Part shown: positions 15,066-22,442 of the stretch, piece by piece
How positions within the stretch are numbered: the first letter of the stretch is position 1
How the letters are laid out: every line of letters begins with the position of its first letter
Assembly (NCBI GenBank): GCA_036794395.1
Contig: DAIRGS010000052.1
Location: forward strand, 1 to 31,228
Direction of reading: 5' to 3'
From: DASXMX01 sp036794395
GTDB lineage: Bacteria > Planctomycetota > Phycisphaerae > Tepidisphaerales > Tepidisphaeraceae
Length of the DNA: 31,228 nucleotides
Notes under the pieces: model-generated
Seen by the model: only the letters and a program-made list of their open reading frames with translations
The model's database searches: none
Told to the model about the DNA's origin: nothing
Program-made: the position numbers and the translations under genes

Positions 15066-15812
15066 ATGAAGGGCGTTATTCTCGCAGGCGGAACTGGATC
15101 GCGGCTGCTTCCGTTGACCAAGGTCACGAACAAGCACATGCTGCCGGTCTATGACAAGCCAATGATTTATTACCCGCTCGAGTGCATGGCCAAGGCGGGT
15201 ATTGAAGAGGTTCTGCTGGTCACGGGCGGAAACAACGCCGGGGACTTTATCCGGCTGCTGGGCAACGGGCGGGAGTTTGGGTTTAAGGACCTGAACTACA
15301 CCTATCAGGAAGGCGCGGGCGGGATCGCCCAGGCGCTGGGGTTGGCCGAGCATTTTGCCGAGAATGATTCGATCTGCCTGATCCTGGGGGACAACATCGT
15401 TGAGTACACGATTCGCGAATCGGTCAAACGATTTCGGCACCAGGGCCAGGGAGCCAAGATCCTGCTGTCGCAAGTTGAGAACCCGAAGGCGTACGGCGTC
15501 GCGGAGATGGAGGGGGAAAATGTTGTGCGGATTGTTGAGAAGCCCAAGGACCCGAAGACCAATTGGGCGGTGATTGGGATTTACTTCTATGACAATCAGG
15601 TATTCGACATTGTTAACCATCTGAAGCCGTCGGCGCGGAACGAGTTGGAAATTACCGATGTGAACAACGAGTACATCCGCCGCGGGGAAATGACGGCCGA
15701 CAAGATCACCGGCTGGTGGGGAGATGCCGGAGAGAACATCGATTTTTATCTTAAGGCGTGCAACATGGTCTCGCAGACCAAGGCTAATAAGGAACTCCCC
15801 GCGAAAAGTTAG
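15066..15812 (+). CDS. rmlA: Glucose-1-phosphate thymidylyltransferase RmlA (short form)
   Basis: RmlA joins glucose-1-phosphate and dTTP to dTDP-glucose, the first step of dTDP-rhamnose synthesis. The nucleotide-binding motif MKGVILAGGTGSRLLPLTKV is at the N-terminus, followed by NKHMLPVYDKPMIYYPLE, LILGDNIVEYTI (metal-binding Asp), and VRIVEKPKDPKTNWAVIGIY; DVNNEYIRRGEM and WWGDAGENIDFYLKA close the domain. At 248 residues it lacks the C-terminal extension of the classic 290-residue allosteric RmlA. GGAG at 15054-15057 precedes ATG 15066. Long inverted repeats separate it from rmlC and rmlB, so it may be transcribed on its own. Confidence 0.93.
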   Translation: MKGVILAGGTGSRLLPLTKVTNKHMLPVYDKPMIYYPLECMAKAGIEEVLLVTGGNNAGDFIRLLGNGREFGFKDLNYTYQEGAGGIAQALGLAEHFAENDSICLILGDNIVEYTIRESVKRFRHQGQGAKILLSQVENPKAYGVAEMEGENVVRIVEKPKDPKTNWAVIGIYFYDNQVFDIVNHLKPSARNELEITDVNNEYIRRGEMTADKITGWWGDAGENIDFYLKACNMVSQTKANKELPAKS

Positions 15813-15825
15813 GCCGTGACGTGCG

Positions 15826-15983
15826 GGAATGACGAATGACGAAATTCGAATGACGAATCAAATCCGAAATTCGAATGTCCGAATGACGAAACAGGGGCTC
15901 GATCACCCGCGCATTTGTTTCGTCATTCGTGCTTCGGTCATTCGTCATTGATTCGTCATTCGAATTTCGTCATTCGTCATTCC
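15826..15983. repeat. Long inverted repeat between rmlA and rmlB
   Basis: Arms 15826-15861 and 15948-15983 are exact 36-base reverse complements made of ATGACGAA/ATTCGAA units. An inner pair, GAATGACGAAACA (15881-15893) and TGTTTCGTCATTC (15916-15928), is also exact. The whole 158-base region can form a large hairpin or cruciform. It is built from the same units as the repeat before rmlA. No gene is present. Confidence 0.9.
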
Positions 15984-16023
15984 ACCTTGTCTTCGTGCCT
16001 TCGTGTTTAAGGTATTTCTGAAT

Positions 16024-17052
16024 ATGCGAACGATCCTCATCACCGGTGCCGCGGGGTTTATCGGGTCTAATTTTGTGCGGATGCTTTTGACGCGCGGGGA
16101 GCGGGTCAGGCTGATTGCGCTGGATAAGCTGACTTACGCGGGGAACCTGGCGAATATTGCGGATCTGCTTCCCGATAGCGAGCGCCTTGTCTTTGTGCGT
16201 GGCGACATCTGTGACGCCGGGCTGGTTACCGAATTGTTTGAGAAACACGGCATTCGGGAAGTGATTAACTTCGCGGCAGAAAGCCATGTGGATCGGTCGA
16301 TTCTGGGGTCGGGGCCGTTCGTGCAGGCGAACGTGGTGGGGACGCAGGTTTTGCTGGATGTGGCCAAGGCGAAGGGGATCGACCGGTTCCTTCAGGTGGG
16401 CACAGATGAAGTGTATGGGTCACTTCCCGAAGACAAGCCTGAGATTAAGTTTACTGAGCAGACGCCGCTTGAGCCCAACAGCCCCTACAGCGCCAGCAAG
16501 GCGGCGGCGGATTGTCTGGTTCGGGCGTATTTTCATACGTTCAAAATGCCAGTGCTGACGACTCGATGCTCGAACAATTACGGGCCTTATCAGTTTCCCG
16601 AGAAGCTGATTCCGCTCTTCGTCACCAACCTGATCGAGGGCAAGAAAGTGCCGCTGTACGGGGATGGGATGAATGTGCGGGATTGGCTGTACGTGGACGA
16701 TCACTGCGAGGCGATCTGGACAGTGCTGAACAAGGGAACGCCGGGCGAGGTTTATAACATTGGGGGCAATAACGAGATCCCCAATCGAAAGATCACCGAG
16801 ACAATTCTGCGCGAGATGGACAAGGATTGGGATCAAAACGTGCAGTACGTGAAAGATCGACCGGGGCACGATCGGCGGTATGCAATCGATGCTTCGAAGA
16901 TCAAGCGCGAGCTGGGCTGGGAGCCCCAATTTCGCTTCGACCAGGCGATCAAGGCCACCATCGAATGGTTCCGTGCCAACGAAAGGTGGTGGCGCGCCAT
17001 CAAAAGTGGAGAGTATCTCAAGTATTACGAACAGCAGTACGCCGGCAGATGA
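16024..17052 (+). CDS. rmlB: dTDP-glucose 4,6-dehydratase RmlB
   Basis: RmlB converts dTDP-glucose to dTDP-4-keto-6-deoxyglucose with NAD+. It is an extended short-chain dehydrogenase: Rossmann motif GAAGFIG (8-14), LDKLTYAGNLANI, NFAAESHVDRSI, catalytic Thr127-Asp128-Glu129 in GTDEVYG, and YSASK (Tyr155, Lys159). The block CSNNYGPYQFPEKLIPLFVT and DWLYVDDHCEAI are typical. From ATG 16024 it has 342 residues, normal. A GTG at 16003 would add 7 residues and is less likely. No clear ribosome-binding site is visible. Downstream genes follow on the same strand with short spacing. Confidence 0.97.
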   Translation: MRTILITGAAGFIGSNFVRMLLTRGERVRLIALDKLTYAGNLANIADLLPDSERLVFVRGDICDAGLVTELFEKHGIREVINFAAESHVDRSILGSGPFVQANVVGTQVLLDVAKAKGIDRFLQVGTDEVYGSLPEDKPEIKFTEQTPLEPNSPYSASKAAADCLVRAYFHTFKMPVLTTRCSNNYGPYQFPEKLIPLFVTNLIEGKKVPLYGDGMNVRDWLYVDDHCEAIWTVLNKGTPGEVYNIGGNNEIPNRKITETILREMDKDWDQNVQYVKDRPGHDRRYAIDASKIKRELGWEPQFRFDQAIKATIEWFRANERWWRAIKSGEYLKYYEQQYAGR

Positions 17053-17079
17053 TCGTATCACCTCTTGTGGGAGGTTAAC

Positions 17080-17682
17080 GTGTTCGTCCACATTCCGATC
17101 CCCGGACATGAGCGGCCGGTGCTACTTTTCTGCTTCGTGTTCACATTGTGCATCGGGGCATACGAGCTTTATCGCGGGCTCAGCGCAGGGTCGTGCAAAC
17201 AGGTGAACGCTGCGGTGATCGAGCACGGCAACCCTGCACCAGGCGTATGGTTGCGAGTTCGCGGACGCGCCCTGTGGTCAGACGCTTCGAAAAGGTCAGA
17301 TGAAGATGGCTACGTTGTATACATGGTTCCCGTCGTCTCCGACGAACCCGAAGCCAGGAAACACGCCGCGCTTTTTATGGAGTATCGGCTCAAAGCCCAA
17401 CCGCCGCCTTCCGGTCAGACGGATACTTCGGATTTCGATGGCACCATTATCCGCGGGCGTGGACTTGCCCCAGATGACCAGACGCAGTTGGGGGTCCGCG
17501 GCATAACGCGTGCGAGCCAATACCTCCTGCTTAAGCCCGGCGGTACGCCGCGCGATTTAATGGGCGACGGCTACCTCTTTCTTACAATTGCGGCGGCATG
17601 TTTGGCGTTTATCCCGGTTATCGGATGGCTGAAGAGATTCGAGCGACGGCAAATAAGCAGACGCAGGAGCACGGTAACGTAA
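17080..17682 (+). CDS. Two-helix membrane protein of unknown function in the rml cluster
   Basis: A 200-residue protein not recognised. A hydrophobic segment near the N-terminus (VLLFCFVFTLCIGAYELY) and one near the C-terminus (YLFLTIAAACLAFIPVIGWL) flank a soluble region of about 125 residues, probably periplasmic, with VNAAVIEHGNPAPGVWLRV and GYVVYMVP. The topology resembles planctomycete DUF3592-like proteins, but this is only a resemblance. GTG at 17080 is chosen because GGGAGG (17069-17074) precedes it by 5 bases; TTG 17065 has no such signal. The stop overlaps the next ATG (TAATG), so translation is coupled to the GNAT gene. Confidence 0.75.
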   Translation: MFVHIPIPGHERPVLLFCFVFTLCIGAYELYRGLSAGSCKQVNAAVIEHGNPAPGVWLRVRGRALWSDASKRSDEDGYVVYMVPVVSDEPEARKHAALFMEYRLKAQPPPSGQTDTSDFDGTIIRGRGLAPDDQTQLGVRGITRASQYLLLKPGGTPRDLMGDGYLFLTIAAACLAFIPVIGWLKRFERRQISRRRSTVT

Positions 17683-18164
17683 TGCATCCAATTGACATTC
17701 GACCCGCCAACCCATCTGACGTCCCTACCATCCTCCAGTTCATCCGCGAACTGGCGGAATACGAAAAGCTTTCCGATCAGGCGACCGCGACCGAGTCACT
17801 GCTGAATGAACATTTATTTGGGGCCAGTCCTGTAGCGTCGGCACTGATTGCCGAGCTTGACGGGACGGCGGTGGGATTTGCGTTGTATTTCTACAACTTC
17901 TCGACTTTCGTTGGACGTCCGGGCATCTATTTGGAAGACTTGTTTGTCCGTCCTGACGCTCGCGGCGCAGGGGTCGGGCGGGCACTGCTAAAAGCACTGG
18001 CTAAACTGGCAGTTGAGCGGAACTGTGGTCGGTTGGAATGGGCAGTGCTGGACTGGAACACCCCGGCGATTGGCTTTTACAAAAAGCTGGGCGCGGTACC
18101 AATGGATGATTGGACCGTTTTTCGGATTGCGGGGGATGCGTTGACCCATCTGGCGGCGGAGTAA
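17682..18164 (+). CDS. GNAT-family N-acetyltransferase, diamine acetyltransferase-like
   Basis: A 160-residue cytoplasmic GNAT enzyme using acetyl-CoA. The N-terminus IDIRPANPSDVPTILQFIRE with LAEYEKLSDQATATE and the acetyl-CoA loop LFVRPDARGAGVGRALLKAL are clear. EWAVLDWNTPAIGFYKKLGA is the typical strand-turn of the spermidine/spermine and thialysine acetyltransferase subgroup. The substrate could be a polyamine, a lysine analogue or an amino sugar; its place among rml genes is suggestive but not proof. It shares a TAATG overlap with the upstream gene and is 1 base from rmlD. Confidence 0.9.
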   Translation: MHPIDIRPANPSDVPTILQFIRELAEYEKLSDQATATESLLNEHLFGASPVASALIAELDGTAVGFALYFYNFSTFVGRPGIYLEDLFVRPDARGAGVGRALLKALAKLAVERNCGRLEWAVLDWNTPAIGFYKKLGAVPMDDWTVFRIAGDALTHLAAE

Positions 18165-18165
18165 A

Positions 18166-19056
18166 ATGGCAATGGATTTGTACCGATCGATTCTGATCAC
18201 AGGTGGGCGGGGAATGCTTGCGCAAGCCGTCCGCCAGACGCTGGACGCTCGGAAGCTTCCGTATGTAGCGGTGGATCACGCGGAATGTGACGTGACCGAC
18301 TCGGCGGCAGTGGGACGCATGTTCGTAGCTCATAAGCCCTCACTTGTGATTAACTGCTCGGCCCATACCAAGGTTGATCTGTGTGAGGATGAGAAGGACA
18401 AGGCGGACGCGATCAATGGGCACGCCGTGGGCACGCTGGCGACGCTATCGCGGGAGTACGGGTCGTTTCTCGTTCACTACAGCACTGATTTTGTATTCGA
18501 CGGGAATGGCAAGCGCCCCTACCGCACGGACGATCCTGTCGGGCCGCTCTCGGCTTATGGGCGATCGAAATTACTGGGCGAGCAGAAGCTCCAGCAGGAC
18601 GCTCCCGCGAGATGGATTATTCTCCGAACGGCGTGGCTTTATGGGCGAGGAGGGCCAAACTTTCCGCGGACAATTATTGAGCGGGCACGGCAGGGAGCGC
18701 CGCTAAAGGTTGTCAGCGATCAGGTGGGGTCCCCCACTTACACGGTTGATCTCGCACAGGCAACGCTGGATTTGCTTGATCGGCAGCTCACGGGGATCTG
18801 GCATCTCACCAATTCCGGCTCAACAAACTGGTACGAGTTTGCGCGGGCGGCGCTTGAGGAATTTGCGATTGGCGGAAGTCTCACGCCGATCAGCACGGCG
18901 GACTGGGCGGTCATCCGGCCGAAGCAGGCACACCGGCCCTCGTACAGTGTGTTGGATACTGAGCCGTTCACCCTGGCGATCGGCCGGCCCATGCGGCCGT
19001 GGCGCGAAGCGCTGCACGATTATCGGAAAACCGTTGCCCAGACGGGATCGATGTAA
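18166..19056 (+). CDS. rmlD: dTDP-4-dehydrorhamnose reductase RmlD
   Basis: RmlD reduces dTDP-4-keto-L-rhamnose to dTDP-L-rhamnose with NAD(P)H, completing the pathway. It is a short-chain dehydrogenase: ILITGGRGMLAQAV for nucleotide binding, VINCSAHTKVDLCEDEKDKA, YSTDFVFDG, and YGRSKLLGEQ with the Tyr-x3-Lys pair. RTAWLYGRGGPNFPRTII and VVSDQVGSPTYTVDLA are family hallmarks. The length of 296 residues is normal. ATG 18166 has GGAG 5 bases upstream and lies 1 base after the GNAT stop; an in-frame ATG is two codons on. The MITE-like repeat begins 19 bases after the stop. Confidence 0.96.
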   Translation: MAMDLYRSILITGGRGMLAQAVRQTLDARKLPYVAVDHAECDVTDSAAVGRMFVAHKPSLVINCSAHTKVDLCEDEKDKADAINGHAVGTLATLSREYGSFLVHYSTDFVFDGNGKRPYRTDDPVGPLSAYGRSKLLGEQKLQQDAPARWIILRTAWLYGRGGPNFPRTIIERARQGAPLKVVSDQVGSPTYTVDLAQATLDLLDRQLTGIWHLTNSGSTNWYEFARAALEEFAIGGSLTPISTADWAVIRPKQAHRPSYSVLDTEPFTLAIGRPMRPWREALHDYRKTVAQTGSM

Positions 19057-19075
19057 CGCGACGTTCGCTTTTGCT

Positions 19076-19344
19076 TCTAAATGACCGTGCGCGATTCCGC
19101 GCTTTGTGGCATGGCTTTGTAAGCCATGATCGAGGGGGATGACTATCAGCGCCGGGTGAGATGTGGCAAAACCAAGTTTCGACAGTTGGACAACCTTCTG
19201 ATTCGCCGGCAGAAAATGCTCGCTTAAGGAAAGTTGGTTTTCCCACATTTCACCCGTCGCTGGACCCGAAGCGTCCTCACCCACGGCTTACAAAGCCGTG
19301 CCACGAAACAGCAATGGCGCGGTATCGCGCACGGGTCATTTAGA
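19076..19344. repeat. MITE-like element with imperfect terminal inverted repeats, copy 2
   Basis: The left end TCTAAATGACCGTGCGCGAT (19076-) and the right end read in reverse complement (TCTAAATGACCCGTGCGCGA, ending at 19344) match over about 50 bases with one 9-base gap, continuing through GTGGCATGGCTTTGTAAGCC. The 269-base element has no convincing gene. Its right part matches the copy at 1-191. No transposase is nearby and no target duplication is evident. It occupies most of the spacer between rmlD and the metallo-hydrolase gene. Confidence 0.7.
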
Positions 19345-19440
19345 CCGAATTGGAACGATGGACTTCGTCGTTCGAATTACTCTCAGTTCCACTCCAGATT
19401 TCGCCCCCAACATCCCACTCCCCGGCCGGTAAATTCAGTT

Positions 19441-20316
19441 ATGAACCCGCGACTCTCCGCCTTATTCGCCCTCTTGTTCCTCGCCCCCGCCCTCAACGCA
19501 CAAACCGATTTTTCCAAAGTCGAAATCATTACCACCCACATCGCCGGCAACGTCTACATGCTCGAAGGCTCGGGCGGTAACATCGGTGTTTCCGCCGGCC
19601 CTGACGGCCTGCTCATGATCGATGATGAATTCGCGCCCCTGGCCGGCAAAATCGAAGCCGCCCTCAAGAAGATCAACCCCGGCAAGCTCAAATTCGTCAT
19701 CAACACCCACTTCCACGGCGACCATACCGGCTCCAATCCCCACTTTGGCCGCGAAGCCCCCATCATCGCCCAGACCAACGTCCGCAAGCATCTTAAACTC
19801 ACGCCCAAAACCCCCGAAGAAGCCCTTCCCGTTCTGACCTACGACCAATCCATGTCCGTCCACTTCAACGGCGAAGAGCTCAAACTCATGCACGTCCCCC
19901 ATGGTCACACCGACTCCGACACCATCATCACTTTCACCAACTCAAACGTCGTTCACATGGGCGATCAATTCTTCAATGGCCGCTACCCCAATATCGACCT
20001 TGGCGGAGGGGGCAGCATTCACGGCTACATCCACAACGTCGAACAAGCCATCGCCACCATCCCCCCCACCGCCAAAATCATCCCGGGCCACGGCCCCCTT
20101 GGTAACCTCGAAGATCTCAAAAAATTCCGCGAAATGCTCGTCGCCACCTCGGCGTTCATGGACAAACAAATCGCCGCCGGCAAAACGCTCGCCCAGGTCA
20201 AATCCGAAGGCCTCCCCGCCGAATGGAAATCCTGGGACCAGCCCCCCATGGGCCAAACCAAATGGATCGAAATCCTCTACCACGGCCTAAGCCCCAAACC
20301 CGCCGCGAAGAATTAA
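19441..20316 (+). CDS. Secreted metallo-beta-lactamase-fold hydrolase
   Basis: A 291-residue MBL-fold protein with a Sec signal peptide (LSALFALLFLAPALNAQ). The zinc ligands are visible: His90, His92, Asp94, His95 in THFHGDH, His156 in GHTDSD, Asp175 in MGDQFF, and His217 in IPGHGP. It is therefore a probable two-zinc hydrolase in the periplasm. The substrate is unknown; similar proteins include quinoprotein-associated hydrolases and subclass B relatives, and beta-lactamase activity cannot be claimed. Codons favour C at the third position much more than neighbouring genes. ATG 19441 gives a proper signal peptide; the longer upstream frame runs through the repeat. Confidence 0.9.
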   Translation: MNPRLSALFALLFLAPALNAQTDFSKVEIITTHIAGNVYMLEGSGGNIGVSAGPDGLLMIDDEFAPLAGKIEAALKKINPGKLKFVINTHFHGDHTGSNPHFGREAPIIAQTNVRKHLKLTPKTPEEALPVLTYDQSMSVHFNGEELKLMHVPHGHTDSDTIITFTNSNVVHMGDQFFNGRYPNIDLGGGGSIHGYIHNVEQAIATIPPTAKIIPGHGPLGNLEDLKKFREMLVATSAFMDKQIAAGKTLAQVKSEGLPAEWKSWDQPPMGQTKWIEILYHGLSPKPAAKN

Positions 20317-20331
20317 ATTGGAAGTTCCTGG

Positions 20332-20353
20332 CGTGGTCGCTTCAGCGACCACG
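20332..20353. repeat. Perfect 10-bp hairpin after the metallo-hydrolase gene
   Basis: CGTGGTCGCT (20332-20341) and AGCGACCACG (20344-20353) are exact complements with a 2-base loop. It begins 15 bases after the stop and could terminate or stabilise the message, though no long U-tract follows. Confidence 0.5.
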
Positions 20354-20402
20354 TCTTAGGGACATTTGCGATTTGCGATTGCCATTTTGCGATTTGATTG
20401 CA

Positions 20403-20483
20403 TGTCATCCTGGAGCGAAGCGAAGGATCTGATTCCGGAGAACCGTTCGACTATCAGATCCTTCGCTGCGCTCCAGGATGACA
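20403..20483. repeat. Palindromic repeat (GAGCGAAGCGAAGGATC family), copy 3
   Basis: Arms 20403-20431 and 20455-20483 are complementary with one mismatch (CTGCG for CTTCG in the right arm) and a 23-base loop. It lies between the converging metallo-hydrolase and rhodanese genes, next to short GCGATTTG-type direct repeats at about 20367-20399. Confidence 0.9.
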
Positions 20484-20534
20484 ACCTCAGGATTCGAGGA
20501 CGTAGGGGCGGTTCCCACGCCAGCTATTATGATT

Positions 20535-20963
20535 TTAGTTCCCCGCCTTCGTATCTCCCTTCTCAACCGGCTTGCTCGATTTCTTCCACTCATCAAACCC
20601 GCCGTGATAGTCGAGGATATCTGTAAAACCCAACGGGGCCATGATCTTTGTGGCCCGGGCGCTGCGAACGCCCTTGGCGCAGTGAACGAGGTAGGTCTTG
20701 GATTTATCCAGCGCCGCGATCTTGGTCTTGAACTGCGGATCGCTGATATCGACATTGACTGCGCCGGGGACGTGGCCCTGGTTGAACTCCTGAGCCGTCC
20801 GCACATCGAGCACGACGTTGTTTTTCTCCTGGCGGAGTTTGTCGAACTGGTCGATGTCGATTTGTTTGACGGCGGGCTTGGTGGTTTGCGCAAGCGTTGC
20901 CGTGCCGATTAGCACGCCGAGCAATAGTGCGGACGCCGTGGCGAAACAAGTGCGTCGAGTCAT
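20535..20963 (-). CDS. Secreted rhodanese-like sulfurtransferase
   Basis: A 142-residue single-domain rhodanese. A signal peptide (MTRRTCFATASALLLGVLIG, cleavage near TLAQ) sends it to the periplasm. The domain shows VVLDVRTAQEFNQGHVPGAV and the active-site loop VHCAKGVRSA with catalytic Cys95, then FTDILDYHGGFDEWKKS. It probably transfers sulfane sulfur or acts in periplasmic sulfur handling; the acceptor is unknown. The start at 20963 has GAGGAA upstream, and a longer frame would put sequence before the signal peptide. It is downstream of the DUF1501 gene on the same strand, with a palindrome between. Confidence 0.92.
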   Translation of the reverse strand: MTRRTCFATASALLLGVLIGTATLAQTTKPAVKQIDIDQFDKLRQEKNNVVLDVRTAQEFNQGHVPGAVNVDISDPQFKTKIAALDKSKTYLVHCAKGVRSARATKIMAPLGFTDILDYHGGFDEWKKSSKPVEKGDTKAGN

Positions 20964-21006
20964 GGCTTGGTTCCTCGGTTGATGCTTCCCCGTGCGCAAC
21001 GCTTGA

Positions 21007-21024
21007 GCAGGCTTCGAAGCCTGC
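21007..21024. repeat. Perfect 18-base palindrome between DUF1501 and rhodanese genes
   Basis: GCAGGCTTCGAAGCCTGC is its own reverse complement. It lies in the 90-base spacer and resembles, in style, the CACGGGTTAGAAACCCGTG and CGTGGTCGCTTCAGCGACCACG palindromes elsewhere in the window. Confidence 0.6.
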
Positions 21025-21053
21025 ACCACATGAATTCACACTCGCGCTGGCGA

Positions 21054-22442
21054 TTAGGTCAGCAGATCATGCATGACCTGCCCATAGACGTCGGTCAGCC
21101 GGAAATCCCGGCCGGCGTAGCGGTAGGTCAGCTTCTCGTGATCGATGCCCATTACGTGCAGCAGCGTGGCATGCAGATCGTGGATGGAGACGCGGTCTTC
21201 GACGGCGCGGAAGCCGAATTCGTCGGTTTGGCCGTAGGAGAATCCGCCCTTGAATCCACCGCCCGCCATGAACATCGTGAAGCCGTACGGATTGTGATCG
21301 CGGCCATCTCCACTTTCGGAGACAGGTGTGCGGCCGAATTCTCCGCCCCACACCACCGCCGTCTCATCGAGCAGGCCGCGGCGTTTGAGATCGGATATCA
21401 AAGCCGCTGAGGCCTTATCCATATCCGGGCATCGCTGGCGCAAGTTGCGGTTGATCTTGCTGTGATCGTCCCAAGGCTGGCCTGGCCCGTAAATCACATG
21501 AACGGTGCGCACACCCCGCTCAACCAGCCGCCGGGCGAGCAAGCAGCCGTTGGCGAAAGGAGAATTGCCATACTCATCTCGCACCGATTGCGGCTCGGCG
21601 CGGAGATCAAACGCATCGGTCGCCTCGAACTGCATTCGATAGGCCGTCTCCATCGCCTGGATACGTCCATCGAGATATTCATCGGCGCCGAACGACTGCT
21701 CGTAATCGCGGTTGAGGGCCTGAACCAGATCGAGCTGCTTGCGCTGAGTCGTGGGATCGAGTTGCTTGTTTCGCAGATCGCGGATCATGCTCTCGGGGCG
21801 GGTCTGCGAATCATCGAAACCCGTGCCCTGGTACCGCGCCGGCAGGAACCCGCTCCGCGCGCCCGGCCCGCCTCCGCCGCCTGGCCCAAGGACCACAAAG
21901 CCGGGGAGGTTCTGGTTCTCGGTTCCCAGTCCGTAGGAGATCCAAGAGCCCATCGATGGCCGGGTCGCGGCAATGTTGCCCGAATGGAACAGGCTGCGCG
22001 CCGGTGTATGGGTTGGGTTGAACGTGTACATCGATTTGACGACTGTGATGTCGTCGATGATCGATGCAATCTTTGGCAGCAGTTCACTGACGTCGATGCC
22101 GTTCTTGCCATGCTTTTTGAACGCGAAGGGAGAGGGGTAAAGTCCGCCGGTGGTGCGCTCGGTTCGGAGGTTGACCGAATCCGGTCGCTGCCCGGCATGC
22201 TTCTCCAGGGCGGGCTTGGGGTCGAACATATCCATGTGCGACGGCCCGCCGGGCATGAACAGGAAGATGTTGTGCTTGGCGCGGGGCGCAAAGTGCGCGC
22301 CTTCGCGGTGCGCCGTCTGGGGCACGGCCACCGCAGCCGCCGCGCTTTGCTCGGCCAGCATGCCCATCAGCCCGACCGTGCCCAGCCCGGCCCCGATCGA
22401 CTGAATGAAATTCCTACGCGATGTACCAGGTATCAGGGCCAA
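21054..22442 (-). CDS. DUF1501 family Tat-exported protein
   Basis: A 462-residue DUF1501 protein. It has a twin-arginine signal (SRRNFIQSIGAGLGTVGLMG), so it is exported folded. Typical blocks: KHNIFLFMPGGPSHMDMFDP, GIDVSELLPKIASIIDDITVV, TPARSLFHSGN, WDDHSKINRNLRQRCPDMDK, VVWGGEFGRTPVSE and GRDHNPYGFTMFMAGG. The fold is sulfatase/alkaline-phosphatase-like. These proteins usually pair with a DUF1549/DUF1553 cytochrome in planctomycetes and are thought to act on periplasmic polymers, though the reaction is unproven. The start is TTG at 22442 with GAGGTG upstream; an in-frame TGA lies just before it. It overlaps the partner gene by 10 bases, so the two are translationally coupled. Confidence 0.95.
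   Translation of the reverse strand: MALIPGTSRRNFIQSIGAGLGTVGLMGMLAEQSAAAAVAVPQTAHREGAHFAPRAKHNIFLFMPGGPSHMDMFDPKPALEKHAGQRPDSVNLRTERTTGGLYPSPFAFKKHGKNGIDVSELLPKIASIIDDITVVKSMYTFNPTHTPARSLFHSGNIAATRPSMGSWISYGLGTENQNLPGFVVLGPGGGGGPGARSGFLPARYQGTGFDDSQTRPESMIRDLRNKQLDPTTQRKQLDLVQALNRDYEQSFGADEYLDGRIQAMETAYRMQFEATDAFDLRAEPQSVRDEYGNSPFANGCLLARRLVERGVRTVHVIYGPGQPWDDHSKINRNLRQRCPDMDKASAALISDLKRRGLLDETAVVWGGEFGRTPVSESGDGRDHNPYGFTMFMAGGGFKGGFSYGQTDEFGFRAVEDRVSIHDLHATLLHVMGIDHEKLTYRYAGRDFRLTDVYGQVMHDLLT

Noticed and set aside
16420..17109. 229-residue minus-strand reading frame
   Set aside because: Antisense to rmlB.
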